NCBI RefSeq assembly: GCF_014595955.1
Contig: NZ_JABVCF010000014.1
Coordinates: 1 to 64,000, forward strand
Length of the DNA stretch: 64,000 nucleotides
Direction: 5' to 3'
DNA from: Pseudaminobacter soli (ex Zhang et al. 2022)
GTDB taxonomy: Bacteria; Pseudomonadota; Alphaproteobacteria; Rhizobiales; Rhizobiaceae
The translations under genes and the position numbers were made by a program. The number at the start of each line of letters is the position of its first letter. Within the stretch, counting starts at the first letter, position 1. Of the stretch, positions 17,871-25,451 are shown in pieces. The notes beneath the pieces are model-generated. The model made no database searches. It worked only from the letters and a program-made list of their open reading frames with translations, and had not been told where the DNA came from.

Positions 17871-18707
17871 ATGATCGTCGACACGCATCTGCACATCATC
17901 GACAAGGAGGCGCTGCGCTATCCCTGGCTGGAGGGAGTGCCGGCCCTCAACCGCACCTTCTCCTACGAGGAATACGCACGCGAGGCGCGGCGCGGCGGCA
18001 TCTCCGACACGCTGCATATGGAGGTGGATGTCGATCCGGCCGATATCGAACCCGAGATCGCCTATGTCGAACGGAAATCGGCTGAGCCGGGAAGCCTGCT
18101 CCGGGGCAAGATCGCTGCATGCCGCCCGGAGGATTCCGACTTTCCGGCCTTCCTGGAGCGGCAGCGCGCGAACCCCTTCGTGAAAGGATTTCGCCGGGTG
18201 CTGCATGTCGTGCCCGACGACGTCTCCGAAGACGCGCTCTTCCGCGAGAACATCCGCCGCGTCAACGGCACCGGCCTCACCTTCGACCTTTGCGTCCTGC
18301 CGCGTCAGATCCCGAAGGCGATCGCGCTCGCGGACCTCGCACCCGGCGTGCAGTTCGTGCTCGACCATTGCGGCACGCCGGACATCAAGGGCAATGCGGA
18401 GCATCCCTGGCGCGAGCACTTGACCGAGATCGCCAAGCGGCCAAACGTTGCCGCAAAAATCTCCGGCGTGGTCGCTTATGCCGATCCGGACAGATGGACC
18501 GTGGACGCGCTGCGCCCCTACGTGGAGCATACGATCCGCTCATTCGGCTGGGATCGGGTGGTGTGGGGCAGCGACTGGCCGGTGTGCACGCTCGGCGGCG
18601 GGCTGTCGACCTGGATCGCCGCCACACACGCGCTGCTTTCCGGCACGAGTGTGGACGAGAAGGCGAAGCTGCTGTCGCTAAACGCCAAGCGTATGTGGTC
18701 TCTGTAG
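17871..18707 (+). CDS. Amidohydrolase-2 family protein (lactonase-like)
   Basis: A 278-residue TIM-barrel hydrolase of the COG3618/amidohydrolase-2 group. It begins MIVDTHLHIID (the HxH metal motif), has FVLDHCGTPDIKGN and ends with the barrel motif DRVVWGSDWPVC. Characterised relatives are L-fuconolactonase, L-rhamnonolactonase and 2-pyrone-4,6-dicarboxylate lactonase. GGGAGGATCC precedes ATG 17871. It is the first gene of the rightward operon facing the FadR-type gene, so it probably hydrolyses a sugar lactone in the same pathway. Confidence 0.85.
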   Translation: MIVDTHLHIIDKEALRYPWLEGVPALNRTFSYEEYAREARRGGISDTLHMEVDVDPADIEPEIAYVERKSAEPGSLLRGKIAACRPEDSDFPAFLERQRANPFVKGFRRVLHVVPDDVSEDALFRENIRRVNGTGLTFDLCVLPRQIPKAIALADLAPGVQFVLDHCGTPDIKGNAEHPWREHLTEIAKRPNVAAKISGVVAYADPDRWTVDALRPYVEHTIRSFGWDRVVWGSDWPVCTLGGGLSTWIAATHALLSGTSVDEKAKLLSLNAKRMWSL

Positions 18708-18869
18708 CCGCATGAATTTTCCTGGTGCGCGGACCATTTGCACTGCGCAGATCGGAAGCTTGCCGATACGGCCAAACAACAGAGGCGTCACTTTCCGGGT
18801 CGAACAAGTCGCGCGAACAGGGGTTCGCACGCTGCAAACCGTGCTATTCGGGCTGCGGAGGAAAGAACC

Positions 18870-19781
18870 ATGACCCGACCGCAAGGCATCGTCGCACCCA
18901 TCCTTACGCCATTCGAGGATGACGGCCGTATCGCGCGCGACCTGTGGGTCTCGCATGCAAGATGGGTGCTCGACCAGGGCGCGCACTATCTCTCGCCGTT
19001 CGGCACGACCGGGGAGGCGCTGTCGGTCTCGCTCAGCGAGCGCAGGCAGGCGCTCGAATGGCTAGTGGAGGCGGGCATCGCGTCGGAGCGCCTGATGCCG
19101 GGAACCGGCCTGACCGCCCTGCCCGAGACGGTGGAACTCTCGGCGCATGCCGTGGAACTCGGCTGCGCCGCAGTGATGGTGCTGCCCTCCTTCTTCTACA
19201 CCGCGGTCGGGGATGCCGGGCAGGCGCGCTACTACAGCGAACTGATCGAGCGCGTCGCCGACCCGGCGCTGAAGGTCATCCTCTACAACATCCCGCAGAA
19301 CTCCGGCGTGCCGGTGAGCCCTGCCCTCACGGCCCGCCTCAGCGAGGCGTTTCCAGGCACCGTCGTAGCCTACAAGGACAGCGCCGGCAGTTGGGACAAT
19401 ACTGCGGCGGTGATTGCCGCCGCACCGAAGGTCGCGGTGTTCCCCAGTTCCGAAGCCCAGCTTAGCCTCGGCCTCGCCAACGGCGCTGCCGGATGCATTT
19501 CCGCCAGCGTCAATCTCAATGCGGCCGCGATCCGCGCCCTCTATGACGCCATCCGCGCCGGACAAGACACCTCCGAACTCGAACCGGGCGTAAAAACCTT
19601 CCGCAAGGCGGTACAGGATGCCGGCCTGATCCCGTCGATGAAGGCGGCACTTGCGGTCCGCTCGGGCGACAGGCGCTGGCTCAACCTTCGCGCGCCACAC
19701 GAGAACGCCGCCGAGGACGCCGGGCGAGCCCTGCTGGAAGCGCTCGGGCCGCTCGCTGGCCACCTACGCTTTCCGGCGTGA
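18870..19781 (+). CDS. DapA/N-acetylneuraminate-lyase superfamily aldolase or dehydratase
   Basis: A 303-residue class I (Schiff-base) enzyme of the dihydrodipicolinate synthase superfamily. Lys169 in VVAYKDSAGSW is the Schiff-base lysine, and the conserved tyrosine lies in ILYNIPQN. The substrate-site SPFGTTGEA corresponds to the GTTGE loop. True DapA is unlikely given the catabolic setting; candidates are 2-keto-3-deoxy-sugar-acid aldolase or 5-keto-4-deoxyglucarate dehydratase types. GCGGAGGAAAG is seven bases upstream of ATG 18870. The next gene starts one base after its stop. Confidence 0.87.
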   Translation: MTRPQGIVAPILTPFEDDGRIARDLWVSHARWVLDQGAHYLSPFGTTGEALSVSLSERRQALEWLVEAGIASERLMPGTGLTALPETVELSAHAVELGCAAVMVLPSFFYTAVGDAGQARYYSELIERVADPALKVILYNIPQNSGVPVSPALTARLSEAFPGTVVAYKDSAGSWDNTAAVIAAAPKVAVFPSSEAQLSLGLANGAAGCISASVNLNAAAIRALYDAIRAGQDTSELEPGVKTFRKAVQDAGLIPSMKAALAVRSGDRRWLNLRAPHENAAEDAGRALLEALGPLAGHLRFPA

Positions 19782-19782
19782 C

Positions 19783-20751
19783 ATGCCGCCCTCCCCGACC
19801 GTCATCCTGCACACCGACAAGCCGGCGCCCGCACTTGGCGTGTTACGCGAGACGCATCCGCAACTCGCCGTGCACACATGCGACACCTATGCCGACCTGC
19901 CCGGGACGATCGAGCGCACGGGTGCAGAGGTCGTCTATACGGTCCGCTTCGACGGAACGCCCCGCTTCCCGAGGCAGGCTCTCGTCGAGAGCGACAAGGT
20001 CAAATGGGTTTCGGTAGGCGGCTCCGGCACCGATCATTTGGGCTGCTGGGATCCGGCGCGGCTGACCGTGACCAATGCGGCCGGCGTCGCGGCAGACATG
20101 CTGGCTGAGTATGCGCTGGGAGCCATGCTCTCCTTCTCGCTCGACCTGCGCGGCTTCGAACGCCGGCAGCGGGCGCGCAGTTGGACGGCGGGCCGCATCG
20201 AGCCGATCGAGGGCAAGACCCTGCTGATCATCGGACTGGGCAAGACCGGAGAAGCGGTGGCGAGGCGCGCGCAGGCGATGGGCATGGTGACGCTCGGCAT
20301 CCGCGCCCGTCCGAAACAGATGCAGTACATGGACGAGGTGCATGGGCCGGACGCCCTTTACGATCTCTTCGGGCTTGCGGACTACGTGGTCTGCTGCCTG
20401 CCGCTCCTGCCCTACACCCGCGGCATGCTGGACGCCTCGGCATTCGCGGCGATGAAGCCCTCCGCCGTTCTCGTCGACATCTCGCGCGGCGGCATCGTCG
20501 AGGAGAGCGCTCTCTTGTCAGCGCTGGACTCAGGCCGCCTGCGCGGCGCGGCGCTCGACGTCTTTGCCACCGAACCGCTGCCGGGCGATCACCCGCTTTG
20601 GGGATACGACAATGTGATCGTCACGCCGCATTGTGCGGCGGTCTACGACGGCTGGGACGTCAAGTCCGTCCGGATGTTCGCCTGCAACCTAACCCGCTAC
20701 CTGAACGGCGAACCGCTCGAGAACGTGGTGGATCCCGCCCGCGGCTATTGA
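19783..20751 (+). CDS. D-isomer-specific 2-hydroxyacid dehydrogenase (second copy)
   Basis: A 322-residue NAD(P)-dependent dehydrogenase, clearly different from the one at 14807-15859. The dinucleotide-binding motif is LLIIGLGKTGEAVARRAQAM, and catalytic blocks are VDISRGGIVEESALL, ALDVFATEPLPGDHPLW and VTPHCAAVYDGW. The layout resembles glyoxylate/hydroxypyruvate reductases. ATG 19783 lies one base after the preceding stop, so it is translated from the same message as the DapA-like gene. The two paralogues may act on different intermediates or on opposite sides of the aldolase step. Confidence 0.86.
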   Translation: MPPSPTVILHTDKPAPALGVLRETHPQLAVHTCDTYADLPGTIERTGAEVVYTVRFDGTPRFPRQALVESDKVKWVSVGGSGTDHLGCWDPARLTVTNAAGVAADMLAEYALGAMLSFSLDLRGFERRQRARSWTAGRIEPIEGKTLLIIGLGKTGEAVARRAQAMGMVTLGIRARPKQMQYMDEVHGPDALYDLFGLADYVVCCLPLLPYTRGMLDASAFAAMKPSAVLVDISRGGIVEESALLSALDSGRLRGAALDVFATEPLPGDHPLWGYDNVIVTPHCAAVYDGWDVKSVRMFACNLTRYLNGEPLENVVDPARGY

Positions 20752-21330
20752 GGGACATGCGATAATGCATCGCGCAGGCCTACCAGGGTACATTCGCGCC
20801 TGGCGAGCGGGGGCACTTCACCGGTCGCGAGCGGACGCGGCTAAACGATACTGTCCGCCGCTAAACGGAATGCGTGGCGCGGATTGATCAGGGGGAACAG
20901 CCGGCGTCGCATGGGGGGCGGGGGGAGCGACACCGGCCGGCGGTCCCCCTTGCGAAGGCCCCGCGTCGAATCCTTTATCATGGGAATCGTAGGACCAAAT
21001 CTCATGCATACGGATGAGGATGAAAAGCTCGTTGATCGTAGACCACGCACCTTAGTAAGACTTGAGGCTTAGGCCAGCGCAGGTGAGGATTTAATGGCAC
21101 CACCCTACTCTCGGTGGTTGCGTGCCGCTCATCCCTTCGCGTTCCCAGGAAGTTTTTGCGAGCCAAGCTAGCTCAAGTCCGACACCTGGCACGACGCGAA
21201 GAGAGAGCGCCGGGAGCCCCTCGTCAGGCGGGCATGCTCGAAATGATCAAGCACGGCAACCACGCTCGTCCCGCTGGCAGGCAGTCCAAGCGAGACGTTC
21301 TTCACTCATCAAGGTACTAACGCAGTCTGG
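20752..21330. other. Intergenic region with no recognised gene
   Basis: These 579 bases separate the sugar-acid operon from the LuxR-type gene at its 3' end. Open frames here are short and of random composition. One, ending at 21070, could encode MHTDEDEKLVDRRPR and seven more residues, but it has no convincing ribosome site. I see no RNA gene or mobile-element end. Confidence 0.5.
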
Positions 21331-22038
21331 TCAGTGTGCTGCACCGAGCGACATGGTCGCGGTGGTTGAACGCTGCAGCGGCTGCGCAAGCAATGCGGCT
21401 TGCGTACGGTTGGCAGCGCCGAGCTTGCGCATGATCTGGCGCACGTGAACCTTGACGGTCGCCTCCTGCATGTTGAGTTCGCGCGCGATCTGCTTGTTCG
21501 ATTTTCCAAAGCGAAGCCGATCGAGGACTTCGTGCTGGCGGGGCGTGAGGCCGCCATAGGACAGATCGGACCTCGCATCAGCGTTGGACGAATGAGATGC
21601 CGAATGGCCAGAGGCCAGGAGAGCTTCGCGCGGGAAATAGGTTCCGCCCCCCACGACGAAAGCAAGTGCCTGCCGGGCCAGATCTGGCTGCATGTCCGTC
21701 GTCAGAAACGCCTGCACGCCGAGGTCCGCGGCCGAAATCGCGTCTTCGGGCTCGCGCCTGTCCGAAAGAATGGCGCATGGAACGCCATGGAACATTTCCT
21801 TGACCCTGGCAAGCAGATCCTGCACGCGTTGATTATCGATCGGTGAACCACCAAGGTTTACAAGGATCAGGCGTATGTCGCCAGTACAGTCGATCGTCTC
21901 GAGGCCGTCCGGCGCCACTGCGATGGGCTCCAGCGAAAGCGATTTCGACCACATGGAAATAAGAGACTTTATACCCTCTCGCCTTAGCTCCAGGGAATCC
22001 AGCAGAAGTGCGTACCCCTGGCTGCACTGAGTGTCCAT
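21331..22038 (-). CDS. LuxR/NarL-type regulator with a pseudo-receiver domain
   Basis: A 235-residue protein. Residues about 6-130 look like a response-regulator receiver, but the usual phospho-acceptor position reads LILVNLGGSP, with Asn instead of Asp, and the acidic pocket is not evident. The C-terminus is a GerE/LuxR helix-turn-helix (LTPRQHEVLDRLRFGKSNKQ, then ATVKVHVRQIMRKLGA). This is the layout of CsgD and VpsT, which control curli and biofilm matrix. AGAGGGGATGTC precedes ATG 22038. It lies about 880 bp beyond the last gene of the curli-like operon on the same strand, so it is a good candidate regulator of that locus. Direct control is inferred. Confidence 0.8.
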   Translation of the reverse strand: MDTQCSQGYALLLDSLELRREGIKSLISMWSKSLSLEPIAVAPDGLETIDCTGDIRLILVNLGGSPIDNQRVQDLLARVKEMFHGVPCAILSDRREPEDAISAADLGVQAFLTTDMQPDLARQALAFVVGGGTYFPREALLASGHSASHSSNADARSDLSYGGLTPRQHEVLDRLRFGKSNKQIARELNMQEATVKVHVRQIMRKLGAANRTQAALLAQPLQRSTTATMSLGAAH

Positions 22039-22922
22039 GACATCCCCTCTCACGCGGAGAAATTCACAACTGCCGACTCTACTTCGTCCTCGTAGACATG
22101 CTCTGTATTCGCGATACAAACTGAACTCGGATACATTGAGCAGTGATATATCAATTGCGACATTACCACCTGCGATGTATCTTCATTGGAAGCAAACCAC
22201 ATCTGTTCGATGGTTGCAAATACACAATATGGGTCTTCCGGCAAAAAAGTGACACAAATTCTAATTCTTCAACCTTCAACAAACTTCATATCGCAGGCAC
22301 AATTTAATGTTGCTTGCCGGACGATATACAAACGCTGACATATGTCGTGAGTAACTGCCGGGACCAACTTGCAAAAAAATTGCAACCGATCGGCACGAGA
22401 TAGTCGCTGCCGATTACACATGAGGCCGGATCGTTCCTCAACAATCAATACGAGATATTCAGTCGTTCTTATACTCACAACAATGAGAGCTACTGCAAAA
22501 TTTCTTGACGCTACTCAGGCGCCCAATTGACACGAATTGAAGACGCGTTTCCTTTAGTTGGTCGATAGGATAGGCTCCCGCCGGATGTTCGACAAAACGC
22601 TATTCTTTGCCCCTTCGGACCACGCCCAAGGGCGAGCGCGTCTATTGAGTGATCGCTCACATCTACTTCAACGACCAACGGAGAGGCCCGGCACCGTCGT
22701 CGCGCTTGCGGCAGCACCAACCCCGCTTCGAGCGCCGATAGCACTCGAACACCGTCGAGATGCACCCCTGCCGGGCTTCCAAACGCGGATTTTCTGCTGC
22801 TGAGCTGCGCGAGAGAGTGCGGCCGTAACGCCCGTGCGCCAGAGCCAAGCCACTCCGGCGGGACGCATGCGCTCACACGCCGCTCGAGGAGGCTCCGAAG
22901 GGCCCTCGGCCGCCTCGCCAGC
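22039..22922. other. Long AT-richer region between LuxR-type gene and curli operon
   Basis: The part 22039-22500 is clearly richer in A and T than its surroundings and probably carries the promoter and control sites of the LuxR-type gene. A 64-codon open frame (TTG 22244 to TGA 22050) ends just before that gene, but its codon use is unlike the neighbours. At 22511-22876 a 121-codon minus-strand frame is open; I could not link it to any family. No RNA gene or repeat was recognised. Confidence 0.45.
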
Positions 22923-23651
22923 TCATTGCGAGGGGCAACTGTTGAAGAAGGTGACCACCGGCCAGCGGTTCTGCCGCAATGCGAACTTGCGCAGCCAGCC
23001 GGACTTTCCGTCGAAATCCGCGCGGCACCAGGCTCCGTCGCTCGCGTTCACGCAGAGGTCGGTTTGGATGCAGGTGTCTTTGGGCACCACCCCGATCGTC
23101 GGGGCGTCATCCCGGGCTTCGCCGCGGGCGTTGAGATTGACCAGCACGCTGATGCGCGGCCGCTCTTCCGCCGGTTTCTGCAACTCCGAATTGGGAGCGC
23201 ACTTGTTGCTGAAACCGGCGTAGAAGCAGCCGGACTGCTTGCGGGCGGCCTCAAGCACCTCGGCAAGGCCGGGGACTCCATCCCGCTCGAGGATCAGCGG
23301 AGCGCCGGAAGCGGTGTTTCCGCTCATGCGGCGCTGGTTGCCGCCAAGCCTGGCGATCGCCGTGCCGGAGGAATCGTGCAGACTCATCTGTCCATCGGCA
23401 AGGCTCCAGGATGTGGCAAGCCCCGCCTCGGCAGCACAGCCGGACGACGTCACACCGAATCGGGTCTCCGATCGCTCGTTCGAAAGCGTGACGCGGCAAC
23501 GTTCCGAGCCTGCCGCGTACCGGCTGTCGACGATATGCCAAGGCCCGGCAAACGCCTTCACGAAATCCGCTTCGGTCTGTGCAAAGGCGGATGACCCACC
23601 GCCGCACAACATGATTGTTGCTGCTCCAATCGCAGCGAGCCCAAGCCTCAT
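22923..23651 (-). CDS. Exported AprI/Inh-like protease-inhibitor domain plus SH3-like domain
   Basis: A 242-residue exported protein (signal peptide to about residue 25, SSAFAQ). Residues about 28-120 fit the AprI/Inh metalloprotease-inhibitor fold: AGPWHIVDSRYAAGSERCRVTL, then two Cys-linked strands, WSLADGQMSLHDSSG and LILERDG. The C-terminal part (DTCIQTDLCVNASDGAWCRA, SGWLRKFAL) resembles a bacterial SH3 domain with paired cysteines. AGGGGAGC precedes ATG 23651. It is the last gene of the csgF-csgG-curlin operon, 38 bp after csgH. A role in shielding secreted amyloid subunits from proteases, or in anchoring fibres, is plausible but inferred. Confidence 0.6.
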   Translation of the reverse strand: MRLGLAAIGAATIMLCGGGSSAFAQTEADFVKAFAGPWHIVDSRYAAGSERCRVTLSNERSETRFGVTSSGCAAEAGLATSWSLADGQMSLHDSSGTAIARLGGNQRRMSGNTASGAPLILERDGVPGLAEVLEAARKQSGCFYAGFSNKCAPNSELQKPAEERPRISVLVNLNARGEARDDAPTIGVVPKDTCIQTDLCVNASDGAWCRADFDGKSGWLRKFALRQNRWPVVTFFNSCPSQ

Positions 23652-23689
23652 TGGATGCTCCCCTTTCCCCACGCACCCGCCCCAGTGGG

Positions 23690-24073
23690 CTAGCGTCCTG
23701 CGGTGGCCGTGCTTTCGGCGACGACTACGCCCGCCTGCTTCAAAAGCACGGTGACGGCTATCGTATCGTCGGCACCGAAGTTCACGCCGGTCTGCGCTAT
23801 GTTCTCCGTCGTGCCGGGCTCCAGCTTGAGCGCACGGCCCTGACGGGTCGACACCGTCCCGGACTTACCTTTCCGCTCGATCAGCATTTCCGCCTCGACT
23901 TCGATCGGCAGCAATGAAAAGGCTTTGCCGGCCACCGTAATTCCCGCTTCCGCCGGCTGGATGTCGATGACGGCGAATGCCGGCCCTACGTCCTCCGCGA
24001 GGGCAGTGCCGGTGGTGCAGACAGAGATAGCCGCCGCGGCCAAGATGAATGGCGCCCGTCGCTTGCCGAACAT
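23690..24073 (-). CDS. csgH: CsgH-like periplasmic curli assembly inhibitor
   Basis: A 127-residue protein with a signal peptide ending TTGTALA-E (residue 26). The mature domain shows the beta-sandwich pattern of CsgH, the alphaproteobacterial counterpart of CsgC: FAVIDIQPAEAGITVAG, GKSGTVSTRQGRALKLEPG, NIAQTGVNFGADDTIAVTV and a closing VVVAEST strand. CsgH keeps curlin subunits from forming amyloid in the periplasm. ATG 24073 lies 10 bp after the stop of a curlin-repeat gene, in the same operon as csgG and csgF, which supports the assignment strongly. Confidence 0.78.
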   Translation of the reverse strand: MFGKRRAPFILAAAAISVCTTGTALAEDVGPAFAVIDIQPAEAGITVAGKAFSLLPIEVEAEMLIERKGKSGTVSTRQGRALKLEPGTTENIAQTGVNFGADDTIAVTVLLKQAGVVVAESTATAGR

Positions 24074-24083
24074 CGCGTGTCTT

Positions 24084-24800
24084 TCAGCGGAAACCGGTCT
24101 GCGTGATCGAGATGGTGCCGGGATTGGTCGAGAACACCTGGATCCCTGCGGTCCCCACAGGCTGGAGCCCATTGCCGTTCTGCGTGACCATTACGGTCGT
24201 ATTTGAAGTGACGGTGAGAGGCTGGTTGTTCCTGTTCCCGTTCTGAACAATCTGCCCCTTGCCCCCGCCAAGCACCTCCAAATCGGCAAAATTGCCATTG
24301 CCATTTTGCGCGATCAGACCCTTGCCAAGAGGATCAACTTTGAGTTTTGCCGTGTTGCCGTCCCCCAACTGGAAGACTCCGCCCAGTGCGCCCGCAGCGA
24401 GTTCCGCGACCGCCGAATTTCCCTTCGAACCAACGGCCTCGCTGTTGTTCGGCAGCATGTTGTCCTGCAGCAATTGCAACTGACCGCCATTGCCCTCGAT
24501 GACGACTTTGGCTGTGTTCTTCTCACCGTTCTGCAACGCCGACCAGCCGGGATCAAAGGTAGCGCGCTCCAGGTGGTCGATGGTCAGGGTTTTGCCGCTG
24601 AGAGCCTGTATCGTCGCGTCGCTGGGACCGATAAGGAGGCTTTCATTTGCCTCCGACTGATCGACCGAAAGCGAGTTGCCGGAGACGCTACCGCTTGGGC
24701 TCGTCTGGAGCACACGAAGAATGTTTCCCTGCCCGGCAAATGCCTCGGTGGAAAAGACCACGATGGACGCGGCCAAGATCGCGCCGATTTGCATCTTCAT
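24084..24800 (-). CDS. Curlin-repeat protein, divergent (possible minor subunit or nucleator)
   Basis: A 238-residue exported protein (signal peptide ending TEAFA-G). It contains irregular curlin-type repeats of the Q-x-G-x2-N kind, such as GGVFQLGDGNTAKL, GLIAQNGNGNFADL, GQIVQNGNRNNQ and MVTQNGNG. The repeats are fewer and more widely spaced than in the other curlins here, and it lacks their shared C-terminal block, ending instead ISITQTGFR. CsgB-like nucleators are similarly divergent, so a minor or surface-anchoring role is possible. GGGGGACTGGA precedes ATG 24800. Neighbours are two curlin genes upstream and csgH downstream. Confidence 0.78.
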   Translation of the reverse strand: MKMQIGAILAASIVVFSTEAFAGQGNILRVLQTSPSGSVSGNSLSVDQSEANESLLIGPSDATIQALSGKTLTIDHLERATFDPGWSALQNGEKNTAKVVIEGNGGQLQLLQDNMLPNNSEAVGSKGNSAVAELAAGALGGVFQLGDGNTAKLKVDPLGKGLIAQNGNGNFADLEVLGGGKGQIVQNGNRNNQPLTVTSNTTVMVTQNGNGLQPVGTAGIQVFSTNPGTISITQTGFR

Positions 24801-24824
24801 TCCAGTCCCCCGACCGTTCAGAAA

Positions 24825-25319
24825 TCAAAACGACTTCTGCACGATGCTGACGCTATTGGCAAATCCGTTCTGTGAAAAGCTTGCGACATTGTTGTTGCCC
24901 GACTGAAGCACTGCCGCCTGATTTTGCTGTCCGGTGATGGAGGCCGTCAGTTGGTTACCCGAGCCGACCTGCGAAAACGCAAAAAGGTTGCCGGTTCCGG
25001 TAACGCCGACCCGCATGGCGTTGTTCGAACCTTGCTGAATGAGAGAGCCGGGCTGAAGTCCCACCGCCAGAGCAGGTCCGGTGAAAGAAGCTCCCAAAGG
25101 GCCGCCGTTCAACGATCCCTCGATGCGCACATCGATCAGATTGGACCCGAGCGCGCTCCGCTCCTGCAGGATGGTCAGCCGATTGCCGTCGCCAACCACC
25201 TCCACGCTCGTCTTATTGAAGGGATTCTCCGGCCCGAGCAGGACGAGTTCGTTCTTGGCGAGCGCCGTTCCCGATCCCATCGCCGCCGAAAGCACCAAAG
25301 CGGCTATGACGTTTTTCAT
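24825..25319 (-). CDS. Short curlin-repeat protein (CsgA/CsgB-like)
   Basis: A 164-residue exported protein, about the size of E. coli CsgA. After the signal peptide (GTALA-K) come curlin repeats: LFAFSQVGSGNQLTASI, QNQAAVLQSGNNNVASF and SQNGFANSVSIVQ. From about residue 75 it is essentially the C-terminal module found in the larger curlins of this locus (LQPGSLIQQGSNN onward), so it may represent the minimal subunit. Subunits are secreted through CsgG and polymerise as cross-beta fibres at the cell surface. Its ribosome site lies within a small hairpin (25326-25343). Confidence 0.85.
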   Translation of the reverse strand: MKNVIAALVLSAAMGSGTALAKNELVLLGPENPFNKTSVEVVGDGNRLTILQERSALGSNLIDVRIEGSLNGGPLGASFTGPALAVGLQPGSLIQQGSNNAMRVGVTGTGNLFAFSQVGSGNQLTASITGQQNQAAVLQSGNNNVASFSQNGFANSVSIVQKSF

Positions 25320-25325
25320 GACAGA

Positions 25326-25343
25326 CCCCCGTTTGACCGGGGG
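25326..25343 (-). promoter_or_regulatory. Hairpin covering the ribosome site of the short curlin gene
   Basis: CCCCCG (25326-25331) and CGGGGG (25338-25343) form a six-base-pair GC stem with a six-base loop. In the minus-strand message the 3' arm is the GGGGG Shine-Dalgarno sequence, six bases before ATG 25319. Folding would hide the ribosome site and could tune subunit output. Confidence 0.45.
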
Positions 25344-25451
25344 AGCATGCCGAGAACAAACTAAGGTTCCGGCCGGAAATTCAGTAGAAGTTTAAAGATC
25401 TCTTCCGCAGGCGGACGTGCCCGCGGCTCGGTGGACGATTCGGTCAAGGCG

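Noticed and set aside
22050-22244. 64-codon frame directly upstream of the LuxR-type gene
   Set aside because: It starts with TTG and has no clear ribosome site. Its AT-ending codons are unlike neighbouring genes and no family is recognisable; chance openness in AT-rich regulatory DNA is more likely.
22511-22876. 121-codon minus-strand frame in the gap before the curli operon
   Set aside because: The product has no domain I recognise and no good ribosome site; overlapping frames are equally open in this GC-rich stretch.
25367-25378. TTCCGGCCGGAA perfect palindrome
   Set aside because: Twelve GC-rich palindromic bases are not unusual by chance in this genome and no promoter feature adjoins it.
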